A stretch of DNA of 64,000 nt, from contig CAZWSX010000004.1 of NCBI GenBank assembly GCA_964636985.1, positions 344,556 to 408,555 on the forward strand, given 5' to 3'. A model generated the notes under the pieces. That model saw only the letters and a program-made list of their open reading frames with translations, did no database searches and was not told the DNA's origin. A program made the translations under genes and the position numbers. This DNA is from CAZWSX01 sp964636985 (lineage in GTDB: Bacteria; Planctomycetota; Planctomycetia; Pirellulales; Pirellulaceae). This document shows, in pieces, positions 17,059-24,284 of the stretch. The stretch's first letter is position 1, and the number at the start of each line of letters is the position of its first letter.

Positions 17059-17919
17059 CTACGACTTATCGAGCGTTGTGAAGATCTCTTCCAGTTGCTC
17101 GCGGGTCATCCGCACTTCGCTGTTGAGTCCGCGACGCGCTTGCTCGATGGCGATCTTCGGCGGCAATCCGGCGACAAAGCCTTCAACCACGGCAGCGATT
17201 GTGCGGAAGAAGGCGGCCTCGGACACGCCGTTGAAGTGCATCTTCACCACCAGGGGCGCGATGAAGCCGTACGACATGAGAATCCCGAGGAACGTACCGA
17301 CCAGAGCCGCACCCACCTTGTGACCGATTTCTTCGACCGGCCCATTGATGTGGGCCATCGTGATCACGATCCCGAGCACGGCCGCCACGATCCCGAACCC
17401 CGGTAGACCGTCGGCCGTTTTGGACAGCACGTCGATCGGAGCGTGATGCTCATCTTCCATGGCCTTGATTTCCGCTTCCAGGATCGGACCAAGGGCTTCG
17501 GGCTTTACCGAGCCTTCCAGGATCGGCGTCAGCGAACCGACGATGAAATCACAAACGTGATGGTTGTGGGAGATCTTGGGATAGTGGTGGAACACCTGGC
17601 TTTCGTGTGGATTCGACAGATGCGGCTCCAGGGCCAGCAAGCCGTTGCGGCGAGCGACTTTGAAGAGCTCGTACATCAGCTTGAACATGTCCTCGTACAT
17701 CACTTTGTTGAAGGGGTTGCTCTTGAAGCATGCGAGCAGACCCTTCATCAGGTCTTTGAGGACCTTCATCGGCGACATCACAATGGCTGCGCCGAGCGCG
17801 GCACCGCCGATCGTCAGAATTTCCGACGGGTGAATCAGGTGGCCGACATGCCCGCCGGCCCAAGTAAAGCCGCCGAGCACGCAGCCCGTAACAACGATGA
17901 AACCGACAATGGTGACCAT
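17059..17919 (-). CDS. motA: MotA-like flagellar stator protein
   Basis: 286 residues from the ATG at 17919 (MVTIVGFIVVTGCVLGGF), the usual MotA length; an in-frame extension to 18009 adds a non-homologous Cys/Arg-rich leader. Four membrane helices are visible: two at the N-terminus (about 3-22 and 32-50) and two near the end (PGFGIVAAVLGIVITMAHI and GAALVGTFLGILMSYGFIAP). Charged residues in the cytoplasmic loop may contact the rotor. The GGAALGAAIVM segment fits MotA helix 2. With motB it forms the stator unit; planctomycetes often have flagellated swarmer cells. The genes are co-directional and 43 bp apart. Confidence 0.93.
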   Translation of the reverse strand: MVTIVGFIVVTGCVLGGFTWAGGHVGHLIHPSEILTIGGAALGAAIVMSPMKVLKDLMKGLLACFKSNPFNKVMYEDMFKLMYELFKVARRNGLLALEPHLSNPHESQVFHHYPKISHNHHVCDFIVGSLTPILEGSVKPEALGPILEAEIKAMEDEHHAPIDVLSKTADGLPGFGIVAAVLGIVITMAHINGPVEEIGHKVGAALVGTFLGILMSYGFIAPLVVKMHFNGVSEAAFFRTIAAVVEGFVAGLPPKIAIEQARRGLNSEVRMTREQLEEIFTTLDKS

Positions 17920-18229
17920 GACAAACCTTGATTGCTGGGCGCAGCATTGAATCCAATATCCGCGCGGAACCTGCGTAACTCTGCGTTGTAATAAGAGCCA
18001 CGCCGCCATTTCGGGGCGATTTTTTACGGTTGGGCAGGGTCCGATTATTCAGACTGTGCGGCTTGCAAGAGGTGGCGCGATGGCAAAGAGATAAAAGAGA
18101 AAGGCTGCGCCCCACCGCGCCAACAAAAAAGCCGCCCATTGAGGACGGCTCTCAGTATCGAATACCTTGCCAGAAGAGAATTTTTTCGCTCCCGTTCCCC
18201 CACTCACCCCGTCTCCCCTTCTCTGGTCA
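17920..18229. other. Intergenic region upstream of motA
   Basis: 310 bp between motA (start at 17919) and the PhnD-like gene (stop at 18230), both on the minus strand. It holds the terminator of the PhnD-like gene at 18124-18150 and must hold the motA promoter between about 17920 and 18120. I could not single out a convincing promoter. No gene is supported. Confidence 0.55.
18124..18150 (-). terminator. Intrinsic terminator downstream of the PhnD-like gene
   Basis: Read on the minus strand, AGCCGTCC (18150-18143), loop TCAAT, then GGGCGGCT (18137-18130) form an 8-bp stem with one G-T pair, followed directly by a run of T residues (18130-18125). This is the standard Rho-independent layout and lies about 80 bp after the stop at 18230. 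Confidence 0.8.
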
Positions 18230-19111
18230 CTACTTGGCGCGAATCGCCTCAACCAAGTCCTCGAAGCCCTCTGAACTGCCAGAAAGCCACTTCCTCGTCC
18301 CTTCTAGTCGCATGACGTCGGCTGTTTCACGGTCCTTCGGGTCCATCTCTTGCATCAGTTTAGTAAATCGCGCGCCCCGCTGTTTGTCGAATGTCGGCGC
18401 TGCGGTGAAAACGCAGTGACTGAACGCCGGCGAAGTCCAAATCAATTCCAGCGAACCACGTGCCTTCGGATCGTCCTTGATATGGTTCCAAAGGTCGGAC
18501 GTGATGATCCCGGCGTCGCCACGGCCTTCACGAAGCGCTTTGAGCACATGACCAGGACTCGCGCAGGGGTTGCCTTGGCTATCGACTTCTTGGTCGAGAC
18601 TGACCACGGTGACGTTGCCTAGTTCCGTTCCTTCCTTCTTCAGAAAGTACAAAGGGAGCACCGTTGCCTCGGCTGCTTGCTCGCTACCCAGCACCAGCTT
18701 TTTACCGGCTAAATCGGCCGGTGACTTGATTTCGGATTTTGCATCAGCCACCAGAATAGAACGAACTCCAACGTCCACATCGCGCATGACCAACGTCTGG
18801 CTCGCGCATTTATTGCGGACGTGGTACTTGGCATGGGCCAGCGGCGTGTTCCAAGCGATGTCGATTTCGCCCCGCTCCAGCGCAGCGACCAGCGAGTCGT
18901 AGTTGGAATAGAGGACGTAGTCGGACGACAGGCCGTTTTTGTTTAAGTACCGGGTGAGCCCGTCGAAAATCGTGACGGCCGATGGCGCGTAGGCCACCGC
19001 GCCGATTCGCGTGACTTGGTCGCGGTTCGCTGCTGGCTCGTCCCCAAAAGCAAACGGAGAGAGGCCAACCGCTAAACAAAGCACGGCGACGGTCCAACTC
19101 AAAAACTTCAT
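18230..19111 (-). CDS. PhnD/SsuA-like periplasmic substrate-binding protein
   Basis: I choose the ATG at 19111 (293 residues), which opens directly into a signal peptide (MKFLSWTVAVLCLAVGLSPF); the in-frame start at 19225 has no signal sequence and overlaps the divergent tusA-like gene. The mature protein follows the phosphonate-binding PhnD pattern: GAVAYAPSAVTIFDGL, GEIDIAWNTPLAHAKY, DVGVRSILVADAKSEI, DLAGKKLVLGSEQAAE and an ALREGRGDAGIITSDLW segment. It should bind a small ligand in the periplasm, but no permease or ATPase gene is adjacent, so it may act in sensing or with a distant transporter. It is transcribed away from the TusA/DsrE/MetE genes. Confidence 0.85.
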   Translation of the reverse strand: MKFLSWTVAVLCLAVGLSPFAFGDEPAANRDQVTRIGAVAYAPSAVTIFDGLTRYLNKNGLSSDYVLYSNYDSLVAALERGEIDIAWNTPLAHAKYHVRNKCASQTLVMRDVDVGVRSILVADAKSEIKSPADLAGKKLVLGSEQAAEATVLPLYFLKKEGTELGNVTVVSLDQEVDSQGNPCASPGHVLKALREGRGDAGIITSDLWNHIKDDPKARGSLELIWTSPAFSHCVFTAAPTFDKQRGARFTKLMQEMDPKDRETADVMRLEGTRKWLSGSSEGFEDLVEAIRAK

Positions 19112-19157
19112 GGAATCGCTTTCTTTGGCTCTTGGCAACAACAGTCGAGCTGTCACG

Positions 19158-19186
19158 TTGTGCGCCGTGGGGCAGTGCGCTAGGAT
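19158..19186 (+). promoter_or_regulatory. Possible sigma-70 promoter for the tusA-like gene
   Basis: TTGTGC (19158-19163) and TAGGAT (19181-19186) are 17 nt apart. The ATG at 19195 begins 9 nt after the -10-like box, so a transcript from this promoter would be nearly leaderless, and no Shine-Dalgarno sequence is seen before that ATG. Pattern reading only. Confidence 0.3.
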
Positions 19187-19194
19187 CATAGTAT

Positions 19195-19446
19195 ATGAAA
19201 GAGAATCCCAGTCCCAGTGCGGCACCTTCTTCGGCAGAAGAGTTCGATGCCGGCGCCATGGGGTGCGGCGAACTGGTTCTTAAATTGAAAGTCCGTATAT
19301 CTCCACTCCAGCCGGGGCAGATTCTGCACCTCATTGCGCTCGACCCCGGGGCCGTCGAAGATATCCCGGCCTGGTGCCGGATGACACAACATCGGATGGT
19401 GTCGGCACAACACCCCCACTATTGGATTGAACGAAAGGCGAACTGA
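19195..19446 (+). CDS. TusA/SirA-family sulfur-carrier-like protein
   Basis: 83 residues. A 17-residue polar leader precedes a TusA-like domain: DAGAMGCGELVLKLKVRISPLQPGQ with the conserved cysteine at C24, then LIALDPGAVEDIPAWCRMTQH, matching the family pattern for sulfur relay proteins (DDPxxxxDIPxFCxxxGH). The usual CPxP is changed to CGEL here: the Cys is kept but both prolines are lost. A second Cys (C61) is in the DIPAWCR segment. TusA proteins pass persulfide sulfur between partners. The gene is followed 1 bp later by a DsrE-like gene, a classic TusA partner, so a small sulfur-relay unit is likely. Confidence 0.8.
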   Translation: MKENPSPSAAPSSAEEFDAGAMGCGELVLKLKVRISPLQPGQILHLIALDPGAVEDIPAWCRMTQHRMVSAQHPHYWIERKAN

Positions 19447-19447
19447 A

Positions 19448-19810
19448 ATGGCCGGAAAGTTTTGCGTCAACCTGACCTGCTCCAAGAACGACCGAGACAA
19501 GGCCACGGTAGCCTTTGTGGTAGCTAATGCCGCCGTTGGTTGCGACAAAGAGACCCTGATGTTTCTCAGCATCGAAGGGGTCCGACTGGCTGAGAAGGGC
19601 TATGCCGACGACATCCACGAAGAAGGCTTTTCGCCGCTTAAGGACCTAATCAACAACTTTGTAGAGGCTGGCGGCAAGATCTTCGTGTGCTCTCCCTGTT
19701 TTAAGAAACGCGGCCTGAACGAAGCGAATCTTATCGCCGGCGCCACAATCGTCGGTGGAGCAAAACTGGTCGAGTTTCTTTCTGACAACGCGCCCTGCGT
19801 GTCGTACTGA
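19448..19810 (+). CDS. DsrE/TusD-like sulfur-relay protein
   Basis: 120 residues from the ATG at 19448 (MAGKFCVNLTCSKND); a longer frame start at 19427 overlaps the previous gene. The DsrE/F fold is suggested by CVNLTCSKNDRDKATVAFVV, the middle KETLMFLSIEGVRLA and IFVCSPCFKKRGL, where the VCSPC pair (about 80-83) corresponds to the active cysteine region of DsrE-like proteins. These proteins accept sulfur from TusA in sulfur oxidation, thiouridine formation and related relays. It sits between two TusA-domain frames and 29 bp before the TusA-MetE frame. Confidence 0.85.
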   Translation: MAGKFCVNLTCSKNDRDKATVAFVVANAAVGCDKETLMFLSIEGVRLAEKGYADDIHEEGFSPLKDLINNFVEAGGKIFVCSPCFKKRGLNEANLIAGATIVGGAKLVEFLSDNAPCVSY

Positions 19811-19839
19811 AATTCAAAAGATGTGAAGCTCACACGATC

Positions 19840-20322
19840 ATGTCGCAAACGACCGATCATCCGTGGCCGCCTGACGCATCCTTCAACGGCGGGACCTTGG
19901 ATTGCGGCAATGGTCTGCTGCTCCTGATTCGCAAACACATCGATCCTCTCGCGCAAGGCGGATTGCTGGAGATTCGATCGCGCGAAAGGTCGGTTGACGA
20001 AGACCTTCCCGCGTGGTGTCGCATGACCGGCAACGACCTGGTCAACGCGATCACCGTGGAAAACGAGCGGCGGTTTCTCGTTTGCAAAGGACGTTTCGAC
20101 AGGGCCTCGCAGGCAAGCAACTCGGCTGCAAAGGTGTCCCCTCCCCCTTCTGTGCTGCCAACGCAACCGGTTGCGATTTCGAGTGAGCATCGGAGCAATG
20201 CTGCCGCGAAGCCAATTCCACCGCTCGCGGTGATGGGGATCGGTAGCTGGCCTCGCCCGAGGTGGATGCTTCAAGCCATTCACGATCACGTCCGTGGTCG
20301 ACTGTCGGAGCATGAGTTTTAG
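19840..20322 (+). CDS. TusA-domain protein fused to start of core MetE, ended by an in-frame TAG
   Basis: 160 residues. Residues about 12-88 form a second TusA-like domain (SFNGGTLDCGNGLLLLIRK with C22; DEDLPAWCRMTGNDLVNAI with C60). A Ser/Pro/Ala-rich linker (about 90-128) follows. From about 130 the sequence changes to the first strand and helix of the methionine-synthase catalytic domain (VMGIGSWPRPRWMLQAIHDH, then LSEHEF), where it meets TAG at 20320-20322. The following frame continues in phase with the rest of that domain, so this looks like the N-terminal part of a larger TusA-MetE protein rather than a complete gene. Confidence 0.75.
   Translation: MSQTTDHPWPPDASFNGGTLDCGNGLLLLIRKHIDPLAQGGLLEIRSRERSVDEDLPAWCRMTGNDLVNAITVENERRFLVCKGRFDRASQASNSAAKVSPPPSVLPTQPVAISSEHRSNAAAKPIPPLAVMGIGSWPRPRWMLQAIHDHVRGRLSEHEF
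20320..20322 (+). other. In-frame amber codon joining two halves of one reading frame
   Basis: The codons read CAT GAG TTT TAG GAA ACG GCC GAC GAC. The phase is the same on both sides, and the residues after the stop (ETADDAVRLVYENQ) continue the methionine-synthase pattern without a gap. A CAG glutamine codon would differ by one base. Either the gene carries a nonsense mutation, the base is a sequencing error, or the stop is read through. Confidence 0.8.
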
Positions 20323-20340
20323 GAAACGGCCGACGACGCC

Positions 20341-21369
20341 GTGCGGCTTGTCTACGAGAACCAGCGGAGCGCCGGCGTCGATGTGTTCACCGATGGCGAG
20401 CAACGTCGCGACAGCTATGCGAGCTTTGTCGGTGGATTGTTGGACAATTGCCAGCTGATTCCCCTGATCGACTTGCTTTCCTATGTGGACGACCCCGATC
20501 AGTTCGAGAAGGAACTGCGCGCACTCGACGTTCCAGCCAGCGACGTTCGTCACCCGGCCGTATTTGGACCGATTGCTCGGTCGCGCAGTCTGGCGGTTCA
20601 CGAATTCGCGTTTCTATCGCGATTGACCGACCAGCCCATCAAGATCGCCCTGCCGGGGCCCTACTTGTTGACCCGCACGATGTGGATGGAGTGCATTTCC
20701 GACCGCGCGTACGCCTCGCGGGAGGCACTGGCAGTCGACGTGGTCTGCGTCCTTCGCGAGGAACTGCAAGAACTATTGCAGGCGGGAGTGTCGCTCGTGC
20801 AGTTCGACGAACCGGTCCTGTCCGAAGTGGCCTTCGCCAACCGTCGCGGCGGCCGATCGTTTATGTGTGGTGCGCTGGGAGAACGCCTTCCACTCGAAGG
20901 CGAGTTGGCCTTTGCCAAAGAGCTGTTTCGCAATTTGACCGACGGCTTGCCACGCTCGCGAATCGCGATCCACATTTGCCGCGGGAACTGGACGCGTGAC
21001 GAGTCGGTCGCATTAACCGGCAGTTACGCTCCGCTCGTCAATTTTCTTTCAGAACTGCCCGTCGGAAACTACTTTCTAGAACTATGTACGCCCCGAGCCG
21101 GCGAATTGGAGGTGTTGCGCGCGCTGCCGCCGGATCGTCGTATCGGAGTTGGCGTGGTCAACCAAAAACACGAACGCATTGAAATAAATTATGAAATCCG
21201 CGAAAAGGTGTTGAAGGCAATCGAAATGTTCGGGGAAGACCGAGTGTTGCTGACACCCGACTGCGGTTTTGCCACCTTCGCCGATAACCCGATCGCCAGC
21301 GCGGAGTGCGCCACTGCCAAACTTCGTGCCATCGCCCAGGTTCGTGGCGAAATCTTGGGCATCGTCTGA
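20341..21369 (+). CDS. Cobalamin-independent methionine synthase (core MetE-like) C-terminal part
   Basis: 342 residues if it starts at the GTG at 20341; more likely it is the second half of the frame opening at 19840 (509 residues with the TAG codon). It follows the short core-MetE pattern: AGVDVFTDGEQRRDSYASFV, LPGPYLLTR, SLVQFDEPVLSE. All expected zinc ligands are visible, numbered in the joined frame: H378 and C380 (IAIHICRGNW), E414 (FLELCTPRAGE) and C475 (LLTPDCGFATF). The domain transfers a methyl group to homocysteine or a related thiol. With the ligands kept, the catalytic half is not decayed. The GTG has no well-spaced Shine-Dalgarno sequence, so expression from it is uncertain. Confidence 0.83.
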   Translation: MRLVYENQRSAGVDVFTDGEQRRDSYASFVGGLLDNCQLIPLIDLLSYVDDPDQFEKELRALDVPASDVRHPAVFGPIARSRSLAVHEFAFLSRLTDQPIKIALPGPYLLTRTMWMECISDRAYASREALAVDVVCVLREELQELLQAGVSLVQFDEPVLSEVAFANRRGGRSFMCGALGERLPLEGELAFAKELFRNLTDGLPRSRIAIHICRGNWTRDESVALTGSYAPLVNFLSELPVGNYFLELCTPRAGELEVLRALPPDRRIGVGVVNQKHERIEINYEIREKVLKAIEMFGEDRVLLTPDCGFATFADNPIASAECATAKLRAIAQVRGEILGIV

Positions 21370-21440
21370 CGAAATTCCGCACCCTGGCTTGCAAACTCGC
21401 TGCTCCGGGTGGAAATTCATGCAACTACTCTATGCGCGCG

Positions 21441-21446
21441 AAGGAG
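21441..21446 (+). promoter_or_regulatory. Strong Shine-Dalgarno sequence fixing the phosphoketolase start
   Basis: AAGGAG ends 6 nt before the ATG at 21453, so this ATG is the start and the longer in-frame readings from 21306 or 21432 are rejected. Confidence 0.8.
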
Positions 21447-21452
21447 CACATC

Positions 21453-23870
21453 ATGGCACCCGCTTCCTCTGGTCCGTTGTCCGCCGACGAATTCCGCAAA
21501 TTGCATGCTTACTGGAGAGCACTCAACTACCTCTCCGTGGGGCAAATCTATTTGATGGACAACCCGCTCCTGCGGGAACCGCTCCAGCGGGCTCATATTA
21601 AGCCGCGATTACTGGGCCACTGGGGGACATCGCCCGGCCTCAACATGCTGTGCGTCCACCTCAACCGGGTCATCAAACGCGACGACCTGGACGTGATTTA
21701 CATCATTGGCCCAGGGCACGGCGGACCGTCGCTCGTGGCGCACGCCTACCTGGAAGGAACCTACAGCGAGTACTATCCCGACATCTGCCAAGACGCGGAA
21801 GGGATGCAGCGGCTCTTCAAGCAATTCAGTTTTCCGGGCGGCATTCCAAGCCACGTTGCGCCCGAGACGCCCGGCAGCATCCACGAAGGTGGCGAGTTGG
21901 GTTACGCGCTAAGCCACGCGTACGGTGCTGCGTTCGACAATCCCGATTTGATTGTCGCTTGCGTGGTGGGAGACGGCGAAGCGGAAACGGGTCCGCTCGC
22001 GACCGGTTGGCACGGCAACAAGTTCCTCAATCCGGCGCGCGATGGCGCGGTGCTGCCGATCTTGCACCTCAATGGTTACAAGATCGCCAATCCTTGCTTC
22101 CTCGCGCGCATTCCCAAAGACGAGTTGCAAAAGTTCTTCGAAGGAATGGGGTACAAGCCCTACTTCGTCGAAGGGCACGAACCCGAGTCGGTCCACCAGC
22201 AACTTGCGGGCGTGCTCGATACCGTTACCGCGGAGATTCGACAGATCTGGTCGGACGCTCGAACCAAAGGGAACACCAAGCGGCCGATGTGGCCGATGAT
22301 TGTCTTCCGCACGCCCAAGGGATGGACCTGTCCGCCCGAGATTGATGGCAAGAAGTGCGAGGATTACTGGCGCAGCCATCAAGTGCCGATGGGCGATATG
22401 GACAAGGAAGAGCACATCCGCATCCTCGAAGGGTGGATGAAGAGCTACAAGCCTGAGGAACTCTTCGACGGCAATGGGACGCTCAGGCCCGAATTGGCTG
22501 CGCTCGCGCCTAAGGGTGAGCGCCGGATGAGTGCCAACCCGCACACCAACGGCGGCGTTTTGATGCGCGACCTCAAAATGCCCGATTTCCGTAAATATGC
22601 GGTTGATGTTCCCTCGCCAGGCGGCAAGTCATGCGAGGCCGCGCGCGTCATGGGAACGTTCCTCCGCGACGTGATGAAGGAGAACTTGGAGACGAAGAAC
22701 TTTCGGCTCTTCAGTCCGGACGAAAACAACTCTAATCGTTGGCAGGACGTCCTCGAGGTCACTAACCGCTGTTACATGGCGGAGATCTACTCGACCGACG
22801 ACCATCTCTCGCCGGACGGGCGGGTGATGGAGGTTCTTAGCGAGCATCAATGTCAGGGGTGGCTGGAAGCCTACTTGCTGACGGGGCGGCACGGATTCTT
22901 CTCGTGCTACGAAGCGTTCATCCACATCATCGATTCGATGTTCAACCAGCACGCGAAGTGGTTGAAGACGTGCAACCACATTCCGTGGCGGCGGCCGATT
23001 GCCTCGCTGAACTACTTCCTCAGTTCGCACGTGTGGCGACAGGATCACAACGGGCTAAGCCACCAGGACCCAGGTTTCATTGATCACGTCGTGAACAAGA
23101 AAGCGGAGGTGGTGCGGGTCTACTTGCCGCCTGACGCAAATTGCCTTCTCTCGGTGACCGATCACTGTCTGCGCAGCCGCAACTACGTTAACGTCGTGGT
23201 GGCGGGCAAGCAGCCGGCGCCGCAGTGGCTGACGATGGATCAAGCCATCAAGCACTGTTCGGCGGGCATAGGGATTTGGGAGTGGGCCTCGAACGACAAG
23301 GGAGTCGAGCCGGATGTCGTGATGGCATGCTGTGGCGACGTGCCGACACTGGAAACACTGGCGGCGGTGAGCCTGTTGCGCGAACATCTGCCGGAACTGA
23401 AAGTGCGGGTGATCAACGTCGTGAACTTGATGAAGTTGCAACCGCAGAGCGAGCATCCGCACGGTCTGTCGGACGGCGACTTTGATGCGTTGTTCACGAA
23501 AAACAAGCCGGTTATTTTTGCGTTCCACGGATATCCGTGGCTCATTCACCGGCTTACCTATCGGCGGACGAACCATCACAACCTGCACGTGCGGGGCTAC
23601 AAGGAAGAGGGAACAACGACGACACCCTTCGACATGGTCGTGATGAACGAGATGGACCGCTTCCATCTTTGCGAAGACGTGATCGACCGCCTGCCGCAGC
23701 TTGGCGCCAAGGCGGCTTACTTCAAGCAGGCCATTCACGAAAAACTGATCGATCACAAGCAGTACATCGAACGCGTCGGCGACGACATGCCCGAAGTGGC
23801 AAATTGGACTTGGGGCAAAAAGTCGGGCGTACGCGGGAGCGGGACGTCGACCGAAGGCGACAACGTCTAA
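21453..23870 (+). CDS. xfp: Phosphoketolase (xylulose-5-phosphate/fructose-6-phosphate)
   Basis: 805 residues, the normal length. Thiamine-diphosphate-dependent cleavage of xylulose-5-P or fructose-6-P with phosphate gives acetyl phosphate plus a C3 or C4 sugar phosphate. Seen motifs: HWGTSPGLNMLCVHLNR, IIGPGHGGPSLVAHAYLEG, the family signatures EGGELGYALSHAYGA and VACVVGDGEAETGPLA (thiamine-diphosphate region), KRPMWPMIVFRTPKGWT and the C-terminal GYPWLIHRLTYRR region. The gene follows the MetE frame by 83 bp and has its own strong ribosome-binding site. Acetate kinase, glycogen debranching enzyme and PPK2 are encoded about 8-16 kb away, consistent with a phosphoketolase route to ATP. Confidence 0.97.
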   Translation: MAPASSGPLSADEFRKLHAYWRALNYLSVGQIYLMDNPLLREPLQRAHIKPRLLGHWGTSPGLNMLCVHLNRVIKRDDLDVIYIIGPGHGGPSLVAHAYLEGTYSEYYPDICQDAEGMQRLFKQFSFPGGIPSHVAPETPGSIHEGGELGYALSHAYGAAFDNPDLIVACVVGDGEAETGPLATGWHGNKFLNPARDGAVLPILHLNGYKIANPCFLARIPKDELQKFFEGMGYKPYFVEGHEPESVHQQLAGVLDTVTAEIRQIWSDARTKGNTKRPMWPMIVFRTPKGWTCPPEIDGKKCEDYWRSHQVPMGDMDKEEHIRILEGWMKSYKPEELFDGNGTLRPELAALAPKGERRMSANPHTNGGVLMRDLKMPDFRKYAVDVPSPGGKSCEAARVMGTFLRDVMKENLETKNFRLFSPDENNSNRWQDVLEVTNRCYMAEIYSTDDHLSPDGRVMEVLSEHQCQGWLEAYLLTGRHGFFSCYEAFIHIIDSMFNQHAKWLKTCNHIPWRRPIASLNYFLSSHVWRQDHNGLSHQDPGFIDHVVNKKAEVVRVYLPPDANCLLSVTDHCLRSRNYVNVVVAGKQPAPQWLTMDQAIKHCSAGIGIWEWASNDKGVEPDVVMACCGDVPTLETLAAVSLLREHLPELKVRVINVVNLMKLQPQSEHPHGLSDGDFDALFTKNKPVIFAFHGYPWLIHRLTYRRTNHHNLHVRGYKEEGTTTTPFDMVVMNEMDRFHLCEDVIDRLPQLGAKAAYFKQAIHEKLIDHKQYIERVGDDMPEVANWTWGKKSGVRGSGTSTEGDNV

Positions 23871-23890
23871 AGCCGTTGCGGCGACTTACC

Positions 23891-24226
23891 CTACGGCGAG
23901 CATTTCAGCTTGCCCGTGCATGGCGGGCATTTGGGGCATGGCATGGGTTTGCGGCAATAGTCGTCGCAGCAGCATTGTTTTACGCACTTTGCACACGGCA
24001 ATGGCTTGGCGCAGTAGTTGTCGCAGCAAGTCGAATTGACGCAGTGCGCTTTGGGTAGCGGCTTGGGGCAATAGTCGTCGCAGCATTTGCGGATGCAATC
24101 AGGCACGCAAATGCCAAACAGAAAATCGTTTCGCCGCTCGTCCGCTCGAAGGACGCTCAGGCACGCGAAGCTGAAAACCACAAACAAGCCCCTGATGCAC
24201 CTGACGATTTTGGATTTCTTATTCAT
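23891..24226 (-). CDS. Small secreted cysteine-repeat protein
   Basis: 111 residues, not assigned to a family. A basic start and hydrophobic stretch (about 8-27, CIRGLFVVFSFACLSVL) look like a signal peptide. The mature part has roughly three copies of a module of the form CCDDYCxKPxPxxxC (CCDDYCPKPLPKAHC; CCDNYCAKPLPCAKC; CCCDDYCRKPMPCPKC), plus CPPC near the end. More than 20 cysteines occur in the last 75 residues. Such density suggests a disulfide-rich structural protein or a metal-binding protein; planctomycete walls are known to be rich in cysteine protein in some species. It is convergent with xfp and 58 bp downstream of the TolC-like gene on the same strand. Confidence 0.75.
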   Translation of the reverse strand: MNKKSKIVRCIRGLFVVFSFACLSVLRADERRNDFLFGICVPDCIRKCCDDYCPKPLPKAHCVNSTCCDNYCAKPLPCAKCVKQCCCDDYCRKPMPCPKCPPCTGKLKCSP

Positions 24227-24284
24227 ATAGGCGGTCTGTACTGGTGAACGATCGAGCCAGGAAATCGTCGACTGCGAATTCGGA

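Noticed and set aside
16242..17919. Flagellar gene cluster
   Set aside because: Only motA and motB are present; the neighbours are a transporter and a binding protein without any link to flagella.
20320..20322. TAG decoded as pyrrolysine
   Set aside because: There is no pyrrolysine tRNA or PylS gene in the window, the position is not a known pyrrolysine site, and methyltransferases using it belong to other families. A simple nonsense change or read-through is more likely.
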